64,000 bases of DNA from Kordiimonas lipolytica (GTDB lineage Bacteria; Pseudomonadota; Alphaproteobacteria; Sphingomonadales; Kordiimonadaceae). The position numbers and the translations under genes are program-made. The stretch covers positions 1-64,000 of the forward strand of contig NZ_LRUB01000027.1 in assembly GCF_001550065.1 (NCBI RefSeq), written 5' to 3'. Of this stretch, positions 26,873-35,202 are shown one piece after another; within the stretch, counting starts at the first letter, position 1; every line of letters begins with the position of its first letter. Below the pieces are notes generated by a model that saw only the letters and a program-made list of their open reading frames with translations, was not told the origin of the DNA and searched no databases.

Positions 26873-26963
26873 CTAATTCGTCACTCGCCGACTTGATCGG
26901 CGAGTCCACAGCACCCTTTCGCCAAACATAGATTCGCCGATCAAGTCGGCGAATGACGATTAG
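26873..26963. repeat. Head-to-head double hairpin (BIME-like)
   Basis: Two inverted palindromes face each other: CTCGCCGA / TCGGCGAG (left) and TTCGCCGA / TCGGCGAA (right), each with centre CTTGA or TCAAG. The whole 91 bp is itself an inverted repeat: the outer 32 bases at each end match (CTAAT, CGTCA flanks). It lies right after the NTF2-like gene. Confidence 0.8.
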
Positions 26964-27005
26964 GCGTTACCCATCTTCTAATAATAACGCTCCGGCTCGA
27001 GGCGC

Positions 27006-27239
27006 TTAGAACGGCAGGCTCCAGACCTCAGACAGGATCCGGACGTACAATTTCGTCTGTCTCAGCCAAGCCTGGATGAAGTCCAAAGCCAACAAGGCAA
27101 CCCAACCGGCGAGCGCCCAGGGACCCCAGCTTACGCCGCTGCCTGTAATCACGGCGAACACAATAGCGACCAACACCCACGTAATCAGACCACCAACGAT
27201 ACTACCAGTATCTTCAATTTCGCTTTCTTGCTCTGACAT
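27006..27239 (-). CDS. Small two-TM membrane protein
   Basis: 77 residues starting MSEQESEIEDTGS at 27239, set by GGGAGGG 5 bases upstream. Two hydrophobic segments (GLITWVLVAIVFAVITGSGV and PWALAGWVALLALDFIQAWL) after an acidic N-terminus. No family recognised. A longer frame to 27341 overlaps the aceB terminator and is unlikely to be used. Confidence 0.6.
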   Translation of the reverse strand: MSEQESEIEDTGSIVGGLITWVLVAIVFAVITGSGVSWGPWALAGWVALLALDFIQAWLRQTKLYVRILSEVWSLPF

Positions 27240-27315
27240 AATCCCTCCCGCACGTTTAACATCTATATAAGTGCGTTTCTGAATGCCGCAATAGTCGGCC
27301 AATCCCAATAAAAAG

Positions 27316-27339
27316 GGCCGGCCCCAAGCGGGACCGGCC
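27316..27339 (-). terminator. Terminator of malate synthase gene
   Basis: Stem GGCCGG (27316-27321) / CCGGCC (27334-27339), extended inward by further pairs. On the minus strand it is followed by CTTTTTATT. Confidence 0.85.
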
Positions 27340-27379
27340 AAGAAACACCTGCGGATAAGGCAGATGTGAGGGACAAACT

Positions 27380-29026
27380 TTACTCAGCAGCCTTGACCAC
27401 AATCGTCTCGGCGCTTGGTTGCGTAATCATTTCATAGGCCGGGGCCGTCAGGAACTCTGCGAGCTCCTCCTTGAAAACAAGGTCGAGGAACAGCCGACCG
27501 GCCTCAGCAAGTCGTCCGTCCTCGAAGTTGGCAGGGCCTAAAGTCTCTCTCAGCTTCACCATCTCGTCTGCATAGAGATCGTGAACCAATTCTTTGGTAA
27601 CGGGGCGCCCGTCATCCAGCTGTGCCTTCAGTTTCAGCTGTTGCCAGATCTGTGTGCGGCTGATCTCGGCTGTGGCGGCATCTTCCATCAGGTTATACAA
27701 GGGCACCGCGCCGCGGCCGGTAAGCCACGCGCCCAGATACTGGATGCCAACGCGGATGTTTTCGCGCACGCCTTCTTCCGTGATCGTGCCGCTGTGTGGC
27801 GCGAGCAACTGTTCCCGGCCTATCTCGATATCAAGGCGGGTGCGGTGAAGCTGGTTCGCCTGCGGCATAAGCCGGTCGAAAACATCCTTCGCCACGGGCA
27901 CCAGCGCCGGGTGCGCCACCCAGGTGCCGTCATGACCGAAGCTGGCCTCGCGGTCTTTGTCGGCGCGGACTTTCTCGAATGCGGCAGCGTTCAAAGCCTC
28001 ATCCCCCTTGACGGGGATTTGAGCGGCCATGCCACCCATGGCGTGAGCCCCTCGCCGGTGGCAGGTTTTGATAAGTAAAAGCGAGTAGGCTTTCAGGAAG
28101 GCCTCACCCATCGTCACCTGCGACCGGTCCGGCAAGAGGTATTCGGCATGTTTGCCGATCCTCTTGATATAGCTGAAGATATAATCCCAGCGGCCACAAT
28201 TTAGGCCGACAATATGATCCTTCAAGGCGTAGAGGATTTCATCCATCTCAAAAGCGGCTGGCAGCGTCTCAATAAGGACGGTCGCCTTGATCGTGCCGTG
28301 CTCAAGCCCCAGGACTTCTTCAGTATAGGTGAACACGTCATCCCACAGCTTGGCCTCAAGGTGGCTTTCCATCTTCGGCAGATAAAAATAGGGGCCGGTG
28401 CCACGCGCAAGAAGCGCCTTGGCGTTGTGGAACATATAAAGACCGAAATCGAACAGACTGGCGGAGATAGGCTGGCCACGCAGTTCGGCATGCGCCTCTG
28501 TCATGTGAAGGCCGCGCGGGCGAACCTTCAGCGTCGCCGTTTTTTCATCCATGCGATATCGCTTACCGGATTTCGGGTCCGTATATTCAAGCGTGCTTTG
28601 AGCATAATCCATCAGGTTGATCTGGCCATCGATCATATTCTCCCAAGTTGGGGAGGATGCATCTTCAAAGTCGGTCATGAAAACATTGGCGCCGGAATTG
28701 AAGGCGTTGATCATCATCTTGCGGTCAACCGGGCCGGTGATTTCCACGCGGCGGTCCTTAAGCTCCTCGGGCGTGCCCAGGATCTTCCAGTCGCTCTCGC
28801 GAATATCTTTTGTCTCGGCCAAGAAATCCGGCAGCTCGCCAGCGTCGAACCTTTTCTGGCGTTCCGCACGCGCTTCAATAAGCTCCCTGCGGCGCTCGCC
28901 GAAGCGTTCTTCCAAGTCAGCGACGAACGCCAGCGCGTCACCAGTGAGGACGCGGGCATACAGGTCCTTCATGGGCGCGATGATATCGAGCGATGGCTCA
29001 TCTGTGCGTTCAACTGCTGCTGACAT
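27380..29026 (-). CDS. aceB: Malate synthase A
   Basis: 548-residue malate synthase of the A isoform (E. coli AceB length 533), which condenses acetyl-CoA and glyoxylate to malate. Landmarks: GPVDRKMMINAFNSGANVFMTDFEDA, KATVLIETLPAAFEMDEILYALKDHIVGLNCGRWDYIFS, and a C-terminal HSGTITEEGVRENIRVGIQYLGAW. Start at 29026 (MSAAVERTDE) has GAGAGG 8 bases before it. It stands alone on its strand, divergent from a RamB/ScfR-type regulator. No isocitrate lyase is in the window. Confidence 0.95.
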   Translation of the reverse strand: MSAAVERTDEPSLDIIAPMKDLYARVLTGDALAFVADLEERFGERRRELIEARAERQKRFDAGELPDFLAETKDIRESDWKILGTPEELKDRRVEITGPVDRKMMINAFNSGANVFMTDFEDASSPTWENMIDGQINLMDYAQSTLEYTDPKSGKRYRMDEKTATLKVRPRGLHMTEAHAELRGQPISASLFDFGLYMFHNAKALLARGTGPYFYLPKMESHLEAKLWDDVFTYTEEVLGLEHGTIKATVLIETLPAAFEMDEILYALKDHIVGLNCGRWDYIFSYIKRIGKHAEYLLPDRSQVTMGEAFLKAYSLLLIKTCHRRGAHAMGGMAAQIPVKGDEALNAAAFEKVRADKDREASFGHDGTWVAHPALVPVAKDVFDRLMPQANQLHRTRLDIEIGREQLLAPHSGTITEEGVRENIRVGIQYLGAWLTGRGAVPLYNLMEDAATAEISRTQIWQQLKLKAQLDDGRPVTKELVHDLYADEMVKLRETLGPANFEDGRLAEAGRLFLDLVFKEELAEFLTAPAYEMITQPSAETIVVKAAE

Positions 29027-29175
29027 TTCAAATCCTCTCAACGGTTGTCGGTCGCCCTTTTAGGCAACTTTCTTGCGTCCAGCAGCTTTCATATTTCATT
29101 TTATTTCAATATTTCAAACAACAATTGATACAAAAAGTGTTCGAATGTATGTATATGTAAATGTCAAAATGTTGA

Positions 29176-29192
29176 TTTGTAAATTTTGTAAA
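29176..29192. promoter_or_regulatory. TTTGTAAA direct repeats, candidate regulator site
   Basis: Two copies of TTTGTAAA at 29176-29183 and 29185-29192, just before the regulator's start codon in an AT-rich divergent promoter region (29040-29200). RamB/ScfR-type regulators are known to bind TTTGCAAA-like motifs, so this may be an autoregulatory or aceB control site. Confidence 0.5.
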
Positions 29193-29206
29193 CAGTGGAA
29201 TGCGCC

Positions 29207-30643
29207 ATGGCAGAGAACGCCACCAAGAAGATTTTCGCTGGCCCCCGCATCCGCCGCCTGAGGCGGGAACGCGGCCTGAGCCAGGGCCAGATGGCAGCTG
29301 AGCTGGGCTTTTCGACCAGCTATCTTAACCTGGTGGAACGCAATCAACGTCCTGTTTCCGCGCAGTTTTTGCTGCGCCTGGCAGAAGTGTATGACGTGGA
29401 GCTGACAGCTTTCGCCGGCACAGATGAAGCCCGCGCCTTCGCCGACCTTTCCGAGATCCTCGCGGACCCGATGTTCAAGGGCATTGGCCTGTCGCGCGGG
29501 GAAATGCAGGACATGGCGGACGCCGCCCCCAAAGCTGTGGAGGCCTTTACACTAATTTACAAATCATTCCAGCAGGCCCGACAGAATGCGACGGAGCTTT
29601 CAAGCCAGGTGGTGGAGCGCGAGGGCGCGACGCCGGAATCCATCTTCCCTGTTGATGAAGTGCGCGACTTTATCCACGACCGGAAGAACTATTTCCCGGA
29701 GCTTGATGAGGCAGCCGAGACCATGCACGAAGAGCTGGGCCTGGAGCGCGACGACGCCTTCATGGTGCTGACCGGGCGGCTGGACGAAGAGCACGGCATT
29801 CGCGTGCGCATCATGCCCCATGAGGTGATGCCCGAAACGCTGAGGCATTTTGACTTCCACCGCCGCCAGCTTCTGATTTCCGAAATGCTGGACCAAAGCG
29901 CGCGCATCTTCCAACTTGCGTTCCAATTGGCGATGCTGGAGTTCAAGCCGATGATCCAGCGGATCGGCGATACCCACACATGGCAGACGGAAGAGGCCCG
30001 GCGATTGGTGCGCATATCGCTCGCCAACTATTTCGCAGGCGCCCTCCTGATGCCCTACACGCGGTTCCTTTCTGACGCCAAGACGCTCAAGTATGATATT
30101 GAACATCTGGGCCACCGCTACAACACCAGCTTCGAACAGGTCTGCCACCGGTTGACAACCCTGCAGCGACCGGGCGAACGGGGCGTGCCCTTCTTCTTCA
30201 TCCGGGTGGACAAGGCAGGGAATGTCTCCAAGCGCTTCTCAGCCGGGCGCTTCCACTTCTCGCGCTTTGGCGGTACTTGCCCCTTGTGGAACGTACATGA
30301 CACTTTCGCCTACCCCGGTCGGATCGCCACCCAAATCATCCAGATGCCGGATGAGACCACCTATTTTTCGGTCGCGCGCACGGTTAGGCGCGTGGGTGCA
30401 ATCTATGGCCAGGTGGATCAGCAGCTCGCGATCGGCCTTGGTTGCGATATCGCCTATGCGCGGGAGCTGATTTACGCCAAGGGCCGCGACTTGGAAAACC
30501 TGGACGCCACGCCGGTGGGCCCCAACTGCCGCCTGTGCGAACGCCCCGCCTGCCCGCAGCGCGCAAACCCGCCGCTGACCAAAGCGCTGGTGCTCGATGA
30601 ACGCTCCCGCGGCATCTCCGCCTACCGCTTTGCCCAAGAGTGA
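29207..30643 (+). CDS. XRE-family short-chain fatty-acyl regulator (RamB/ScfR type)
   Basis: 478-residue regulator. N-terminal XRE helix-turn-helix (IRRLRRERGLSQGQMAAELGFSTSYLNLVERNQRPVS, residues about 13-50), a central ImmA/IrrE-like domain and a C-terminal ScfR domain ending in a Cys cluster (CRLCERPACPQRA). Such regulators control acetate, propionate and glyoxylate genes, with acyl-CoA as probable signal. Divergent position to malate synthase makes aceB the likely target. Start MAENATKK at 29207 is preferred over 29195 on family alignment; the ribosome site is weak for both. Confidence 0.9.
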   Translation: MAENATKKIFAGPRIRRLRRERGLSQGQMAAELGFSTSYLNLVERNQRPVSAQFLLRLAEVYDVELTAFAGTDEARAFADLSEILADPMFKGIGLSRGEMQDMADAAPKAVEAFTLIYKSFQQARQNATELSSQVVEREGATPESIFPVDEVRDFIHDRKNYFPELDEAAETMHEELGLERDDAFMVLTGRLDEEHGIRVRIMPHEVMPETLRHFDFHRRQLLISEMLDQSARIFQLAFQLAMLEFKPMIQRIGDTHTWQTEEARRLVRISLANYFAGALLMPYTRFLSDAKTLKYDIEHLGHRYNTSFEQVCHRLTTLQRPGERGVPFFFIRVDKAGNVSKRFSAGRFHFSRFGGTCPLWNVHDTFAYPGRIATQIIQMPDETTYFSVARTVRRVGAIYGQVDQQLAIGLGCDIAYARELIYAKGRDLENLDATPVGPNCRLCERPACPQRANPPLTKALVLDERSRGISAYRFAQE

Positions 30644-30695
30644 CCTGAAGTTTTTCTAGGTAGAAATCCACCATCCAGTGCCGATATGAAACTGC

Positions 30696-31172
30696 ATGCA
30701 CCGGCCCAAAGATGAAAGCCCGTTTTTGCCCTCTGCTCCGCCAACACCCAAGGCGCTGAGAGAACGCAACACTGTTCTCGTTCGGTATTTCTGCGCCACC
30801 TTGGGGCTGGGATTGAACCTGATGGTTCCACAAGTCGGCCTGTTGATCCTGATTGGCGCGTGCGCCAGCGCCTATATTCCGCCCTTGCCGGAAACAGGGA
30901 CTTGGAGGAGCCATATGCGCAACCTGCGGCGCACCTGCATACTGGCAATATCCATGCTGTCGTTTTGGAGCTTGTATATCTTTCTATTCGACGCAGGCAT
31001 TCTTTGGCCCAACATGGATCGCAACGCTGGCGACGAGAACCTCTTCTATTACCTGATTGTGATCTGGGGCATTTATGCCTGCCAGTTCTGGCTCGGCATT
31101 CGACTATTACGCGGCGTCTGGCATGCGAGCCGAAATCGAGCGCACCCAAGATATGCAGAGCCTGCCCCTTAG
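30696..31172 (+). CDS. Putative membrane protein
   Basis: 158 residues with three hydrophobic segments (around FCATLGLGLNLMVPQVGLLILIGACA, ILAISMLSFWSLYIFLF and LFYYLIVIWGIYACQFWLGIRLL) and a basic tail. No family recognised. Codon composition is weaker than that of its neighbours and no clear ribosome site is seen, so it could be a chance frame, though nothing better fills this stretch. Confidence 0.5.
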   Translation: MHRPKDESPFLPSAPPTPKALRERNTVLVRYFCATLGLGLNLMVPQVGLLILIGACASAYIPPLPETGTWRSHMRNLRRTCILAISMLSFWSLYIFLFDAGILWPNMDRNAGDENLFYYLIVIWGIYACQFWLGIRLLRGVWHASRNRAHPRYAEPAP

Positions 31173-31388
31173 CCCCGCTGAGCTCTCCCCTTTTTCCCGC
31201 CTGAAGTTTTTATAGCTGCACGAGGGCGCGGTTCCCGCCATGATGGTTTGCAATATGGAAAAGCCGGCATAATGTCATAATTCCGTAACGTCAATTGGCG
31301 GAAAAAGTGCGACCTAATGCTGCATTGCGCTTGCCGCTATAGGTGCATTATGCAATTATAAAGACTGACCGACAGAATGGAGACGGAT

Positions 31389-31754
31389 ATGACAGACACT
31401 GCTTCCCCGCACCGGTTGCGCCACGACACTGATCGGCGCTCTGTCGTCCTTGTCTATATCCTGTATCTGATTGGGCTTGCGACCGGTGGTCTTGCCTCTG
31501 TCGCGGGCGTGATCATCGCCCACACCAAAAGCCACCATGTCGGCGGCATATATCGAAGCCATCTGGATTTTCAGATCCGCACCTTCTGGCTGGGCCTTGT
31601 GATCGGGCTGATTGGCGTGCTTTTGACTGTTGTTCTTGTCGGCTTCCTGATCCTTGCAGGCCTCTTTGTCTGGATGCTGGTCAGGAGCATCAAGGGGCTG
31701 ATGGCCGCCAACGATGGCCAGCCCATCGATAACCCGCAAACCCTGCTGTGGTAG
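31389..31754 (+). CDS. DUF4870-like membrane protein
   Basis: 121 residues from the ATG at 31389 (GGAGACGG upstream). A hydrophilic N-terminus is followed by TM segments VVLVYILYLIGLATGGLASVAGVIIAH and FWLGLVIGLIGVLLTVVLVGFLILAGLFVWMLVRSIKGL. The pattern HVGGIYRSHLDFQIRTFWLGL between them is typical of the small DUF4870/TIGR-type membrane proteins. Function unknown. Confidence 0.75.
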   Translation: MTDTASPHRLRHDTDRRSVVLVYILYLIGLATGGLASVAGVIIAHTKSHHVGGIYRSHLDFQIRTFWLGLVIGLIGVLLTVVLVGFLILAGLFVWMLVRSIKGLMAANDGQPIDNPQTLLW

Positions 31755-31779
31755 AAGGCACTTCCTGCCGACAGAACGA

Positions 31780-31859
31780 TTATTTCAAAGCGTTGAAATA
31801 AAATTACAAACAACCGACCCTTGGAAAAGCTGGACTTTTTCAAGGCGTGTAATTTTATT
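31780..31859. promoter_or_regulatory. Palindrome and nested hairpin upstream of sdaA
   Basis: 31780-31801 is a perfect 22-base palindrome (TTATTTCAA, centre AGCG, TTGAAATAA). It runs into a larger structure: outer arms AATAAAATTACA (31797-31808) and TGTAATTTTATT (31848-31859), inner arms CCTTGGAAAA (31819-31828) and TTTTTCAAGG (31836-31845). The two folds are mutually exclusive at 31797-31801, as in an operator overlapping a leader hairpin. It lies 110-190 bases before the serine dehydratase start. Confidence 0.5.
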
Positions 31860-31966
31860 GCGCGTGTCGCTTTTTAGCAAAATCCCATTGCAAGCCGCTT
31901 CGACTATGCGTAGCGTGTGGCCGATTTTATACAATTTCGCCACCGGATAACTGTGAGCACCGCGTT

Positions 31967-33361
31967 ATGAGCATCAGCGTTCTTGATCTTTTCAATATCG
32001 GCATCGGCCCTTCCTCCAGCCACACGGTTGGACCGATGAAGGCCGCCACAGAGTTCGTCGAGGAACTGGAAAGCGCCGGCAAGCTGAAAGACGTCACGCG
32101 CCTCGCCGTAAAGCTTTATGGCTCCCTTGGTGCCACCGGGCGCGGTCACGGGTCTGACACCGCAGTGATGCTGGGACTGATGGGCGAATGCCCGCGCGGC
32201 GTGGACGTGGAAGCCATCCCGGCTATGGTTGAGGCTGTCCGCAAATATAGCAAGATCAAGCTGATGGGCCATCACACCATCGATTTCCATGAAGACGACG
32301 ACCTGCAGTTGCTGCCACGCGAACAGCTGGAGTTTCATCCCAACGGCATGGAGTTCTGGGCCTATGACAAAGATAGCAACGAGCTGAACCGGTCGATCTA
32401 TTATTCCATCGGTGGCGGCTTCATTGTCCATGAAAAGGAAGCCGAAAAAGACAAGTTCGTCGAGGACAAGATCAAACAGCCCTACCCATTCAAGACAGCG
32501 GAAGAACTGCTGGCACATTGCGAGCGCACCGGCAAACCCATCAGCGCCATCATGATGGCGAATGAGAAGGTCCTCAGGTCGAGCCAGCAAATCAGGGCGG
32601 AACTGCTGGAAATCTGGTCCGTAATGCAGGAATGCGTTGAGCGTGGCTGCTCAAGGGGCGGTGACATGCCGGGCCTCAAGATCAAACGCCGCGCCCAAAA
32701 GCTTTATGACCAGCTCAAGTCCCGTCCCGAAAGCGCGCTGACAGACCCGCTGACGATCCTGGACTGGGTGAACCTTTATGCGCTCGCAGTGAATGAGGAA
32801 AACGCTGTGGGCGGGCGAGTGGTGACCGCGCCCACAAACGGCGCCGCCGGCATCGTGCCTGCCGTGCTGCACTATTATATGCGCTTCATCCCACATGCCA
32901 ACGAAGAGGGCGTGATCAAATTCCTGCTGACAGCCGGGGCCGTGGGCCTTTTGTTCAAAATGAATGCGTCTATTTCGGGCGCGGAAGTGGGCTGCCAGGG
33001 TGAAGTGGGCAGCGCCTGCTCCATGGCCGCAGCGGGCCTCACCGAAGTGCTGGGCGGTACGCCAAGCCAGGTGGAGAATGCCGCGGAAATCGGCATGGAA
33101 CACAACCTGGGCCTGACGTGCGACCCGATCGGCGGGCTGGTGCAGGTGCCCTGCATTGAGCGCAACGCCATGGCAGCCATCAAGGCCATCAACGCGGCAC
33201 GGCTGGCGATGCGCGGCGACGGCACCCATTTCGTGACGCTGGATAAAGTAATTCGCACCATGCGCATAACAGGGCGTGACATGCAGTCCAAATATAAGGA
33301 AACTGCAGAAGGCGGTCTGGCGGTCACAGTACCAATCGCCGCCAACGTGGTAGACTGTTAA
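31967..33361 (+). CDS. sdaA: L-serine ammonia-lyase, iron-sulfur type
   Basis: 464-residue single-chain L-serine dehydratase converting L-serine to pyruvate and ammonia, with the alpha and beta domains fused. N-terminal [24 protein letters not shown] is the family signature. The [4Fe-4S] cysteines are visible in [17 protein letters not shown] and [18 protein letters not shown]. Followed 40 bases later by an acyl-CoA synthetase in the same direction. Confidence 0.95.
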   Translation: MSISVLDLFNIGIGPSSSHTVGPMKAATEFVEELESAGKLKDVTRLAVKLYGSLGATGRGHGSDTAVMLGLMGECPRGVDVEAIPAMVEAVRKYSKIKLMGHHTIDFHEDDDLQLLPREQLEFHPNGMEFWAYDKDSNELNRSIYYSIGGGFIVHEKEAEKDKFVEDKIKQPYPFKTAEELLAHCERTGKPISAIMMANEKVLRSSQQIRAELLEIWSVMQECVERGCSRGGDMPGLKIKRRAQKLYDQLKSRPESALTDPLTILDWVNLYALAVNEENAVGGRVVTAPTNGAAGIVPAVLHYYMRFIPHANEEGVIKFLLTAGAVGLLFKMNASISGAEVGCQGEVGSACSMAAAGLTEVLGGTPSQVENAAEIGMEHNLGLTCDPIGGLVQVPCIERNAMAAIKAINAARLAMRGDGTHFVTLDKVIRTMRITGRDMQSKYKETAEGGLAVTVPIAANVVDC

Positions 33362-33401
33362 GCCGGGCGGGCCTCTGCCTCCCGGTATTGGGGGAGGACA
33401 T

Positions 33402-35084
33402 ATGGAAAGTCACGTTATCGGGCCTACAGACGAGCCGCTGCTGGAAAAAACCATCGGCGATATGTTTGCGGAAACTGCAGCCCGCTTCCCGGACAATGAA
33501 TTCGTTGTATTTGCGGAAGACGGTATCCGCCTGACTTACGAAGAATTCCTGCATGACGTGGAAGCCTTCGCCGCCGGTTTCCTGGCGCTTGGGCTTGAGC
33601 CGGGCGACCGGGTGGGCGTGTGGGCGCCGAACCGCGTCGAATGGGTGCTGACCCAGTTCGCCACCGCGAAAGTCGGGCTTATCCAGGTGAACATCAACCC
33701 GGCCTACCGGACCCATGAGCTTGAATTTGCGCTTAACAAGGTCGGCTGCAAGGCACTGGTGCTGGCCGACCGGTTCAAAACGTCCGACTATGAAGCCATG
33801 CTGATAGAACTGGCGCCCGAACTGGCCACAAGCCCCCACGGCAAGCTGAGCTCCGAGCGCCTGCCCCACCTTCGCGCCGCCATCACCATGGGCGAAGAGG
33901 CGCCCGCAGGCTTCTTCCAGTTCGCCGATATCGTCGAGCTGGCGGAAGAAGACCATTACGCGCGCATGTATGAAATCGCGCGGTCTCTTGGGCCCCATGA
34001 TGATATCAACATCCAGTTCACCAGTGGCACCACGGGAAGCCCCAAGGGCGCCACGCTGAGCCACTATAATATCCTCAACAACGCAAAGTTCGTCGGCGCA
34101 GCGATGAATCTCTCAAGCGAGGACCGGTTGTGTGTGCCCATCCCGCTTTATCACTGTTTCGGCATGGTGATGTCTGTGCTGGCCTGCGCCCTTGTCGGCG
34201 CCACGCTGGTGTTCCCGGCCGAAGCGTTTGAGCCCAAAAGCGTGCTGAAGGCCGTTCAGGACGAGCGCTGCACCGGGCTTCAGGGTGTGCCCACCATGTT
34301 CATCGGTGAGCTCAATGAACCTGACTTCGCGAGTTACGACCTTTCAAGCCTGCGTACCGGCACCATGGCGGGATCACCCTGCCCCGTGGAAGTGATGAAG
34401 CGGGTCATTGGCGACATGCATATGAGTGAGTGCACCATCGCATACGGCATGACGGAAACAAGCCCCGTCAGTTTCCAAACAGGGCGTGGCGACAGCCTTG
34501 AGCGCCGCACATCCACCGTCGGCCGGATCCATCCGCACGCGGAGGTGAAAATCATCGACGAGGACGGCAACACTGTTCCCCGCGGCACCCAGGGCGAACT
34601 GTGCACCCGTGGCTATCTGGTGATGCGCGGCTATTGGGACGACCCGGAGCGCACGGCGGAAGCGATCGACGCGGAAGGCTGGATGCACACCGGCGATCTG
34701 GCGGTGATCGACGCAGAGGGTTACTGCAAAATCACAGGCCGGGTGAAAGACATGGTGATCCGGGGCGGGGAGAACATCTACCCCCGCGAGGTAGAGGAAT
34801 TCCTATACACCCACCCGGACATCCGTGACGCCCAGGTGTTCGGCATTCCGGACGAGAAGTTCGGCGAGGAACTGTGCGCCTGGGTGCAACTCAAGGACGG
34901 GGCGGCACTGGATGCAGACAGCCTGAAAGCCTTCTGCAAAGACCAGATCGCCCACTATAAAATCCCACGCCATATACGCTTCGTGGACGACTATCCCATG
35001 ACGGTCACCGGCAAGATCCAGAAATTTAAAATGCGTGAAGCCATGATGGATGAGCTTGGCCTTAAGGAAATCGAGACAGCGTAA
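33402..35084 (+). CDS. Fatty-acyl-CoA synthetase (AMP-binding, ACSF2-like)
   Basis: 560-residue AMP-forming ligase. P-loop [21 protein letters not shown], adenylation motif [12 protein letters not shown], motif [39 protein letters not shown] and C-terminal catalytic lysine in [13 protein letters not shown]. The long N-terminal part and the motifs match medium/long-chain acyl-CoA synthetases of the ACSF2 group. Exact chain length unknown. Ribosome site GGGGGAGG just before the ATG. Confidence 0.9.
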   Translation: MESHVIGPTDEPLLEKTIGDMFAETAARFPDNEFVVFAEDGIRLTYEEFLHDVEAFAAGFLALGLEPGDRVGVWAPNRVEWVLTQFATAKVGLIQVNINPAYRTHELEFALNKVGCKALVLADRFKTSDYEAMLIELAPELATSPHGKLSSERLPHLRAAITMGEEAPAGFFQFADIVELAEEDHYARMYEIARSLGPHDDINIQFTSGTTGSPKGATLSHYNILNNAKFVGAAMNLSSEDRLCVPIPLYHCFGMVMSVLACALVGATLVFPAEAFEPKSVLKAVQDERCTGLQGVPTMFIGELNEPDFASYDLSSLRTGTMAGSPCPVEVMKRVIGDMHMSECTIAYGMTETSPVSFQTGRGDSLERRTSTVGRIHPHAEVKIIDEDGNTVPRGTQGELCTRGYLVMRGYWDDPERTAEAIDAEGWMHTGDLAVIDAEGYCKITGRVKDMVIRGGENIYPREVEEFLYTHPDIRDAQVFGIPDEKFGEELCAWVQLKDGAALDADSLKAFCKDQIAHYKIPRHIRFVDDYPMTVTGKIQKFKMREAMMDELGLKEIETA

Positions 35085-35202
35085 AGCAGGGTAAGGCCGC
35101 ACTATGCCGATGAACCACCTGCATTTATGAGACATGTAAGTTGACTAACCCACCCTACCATGCAATTTGCAGAGCTTGTGTAATTTTCACGCAATGGGGG
35201 CC

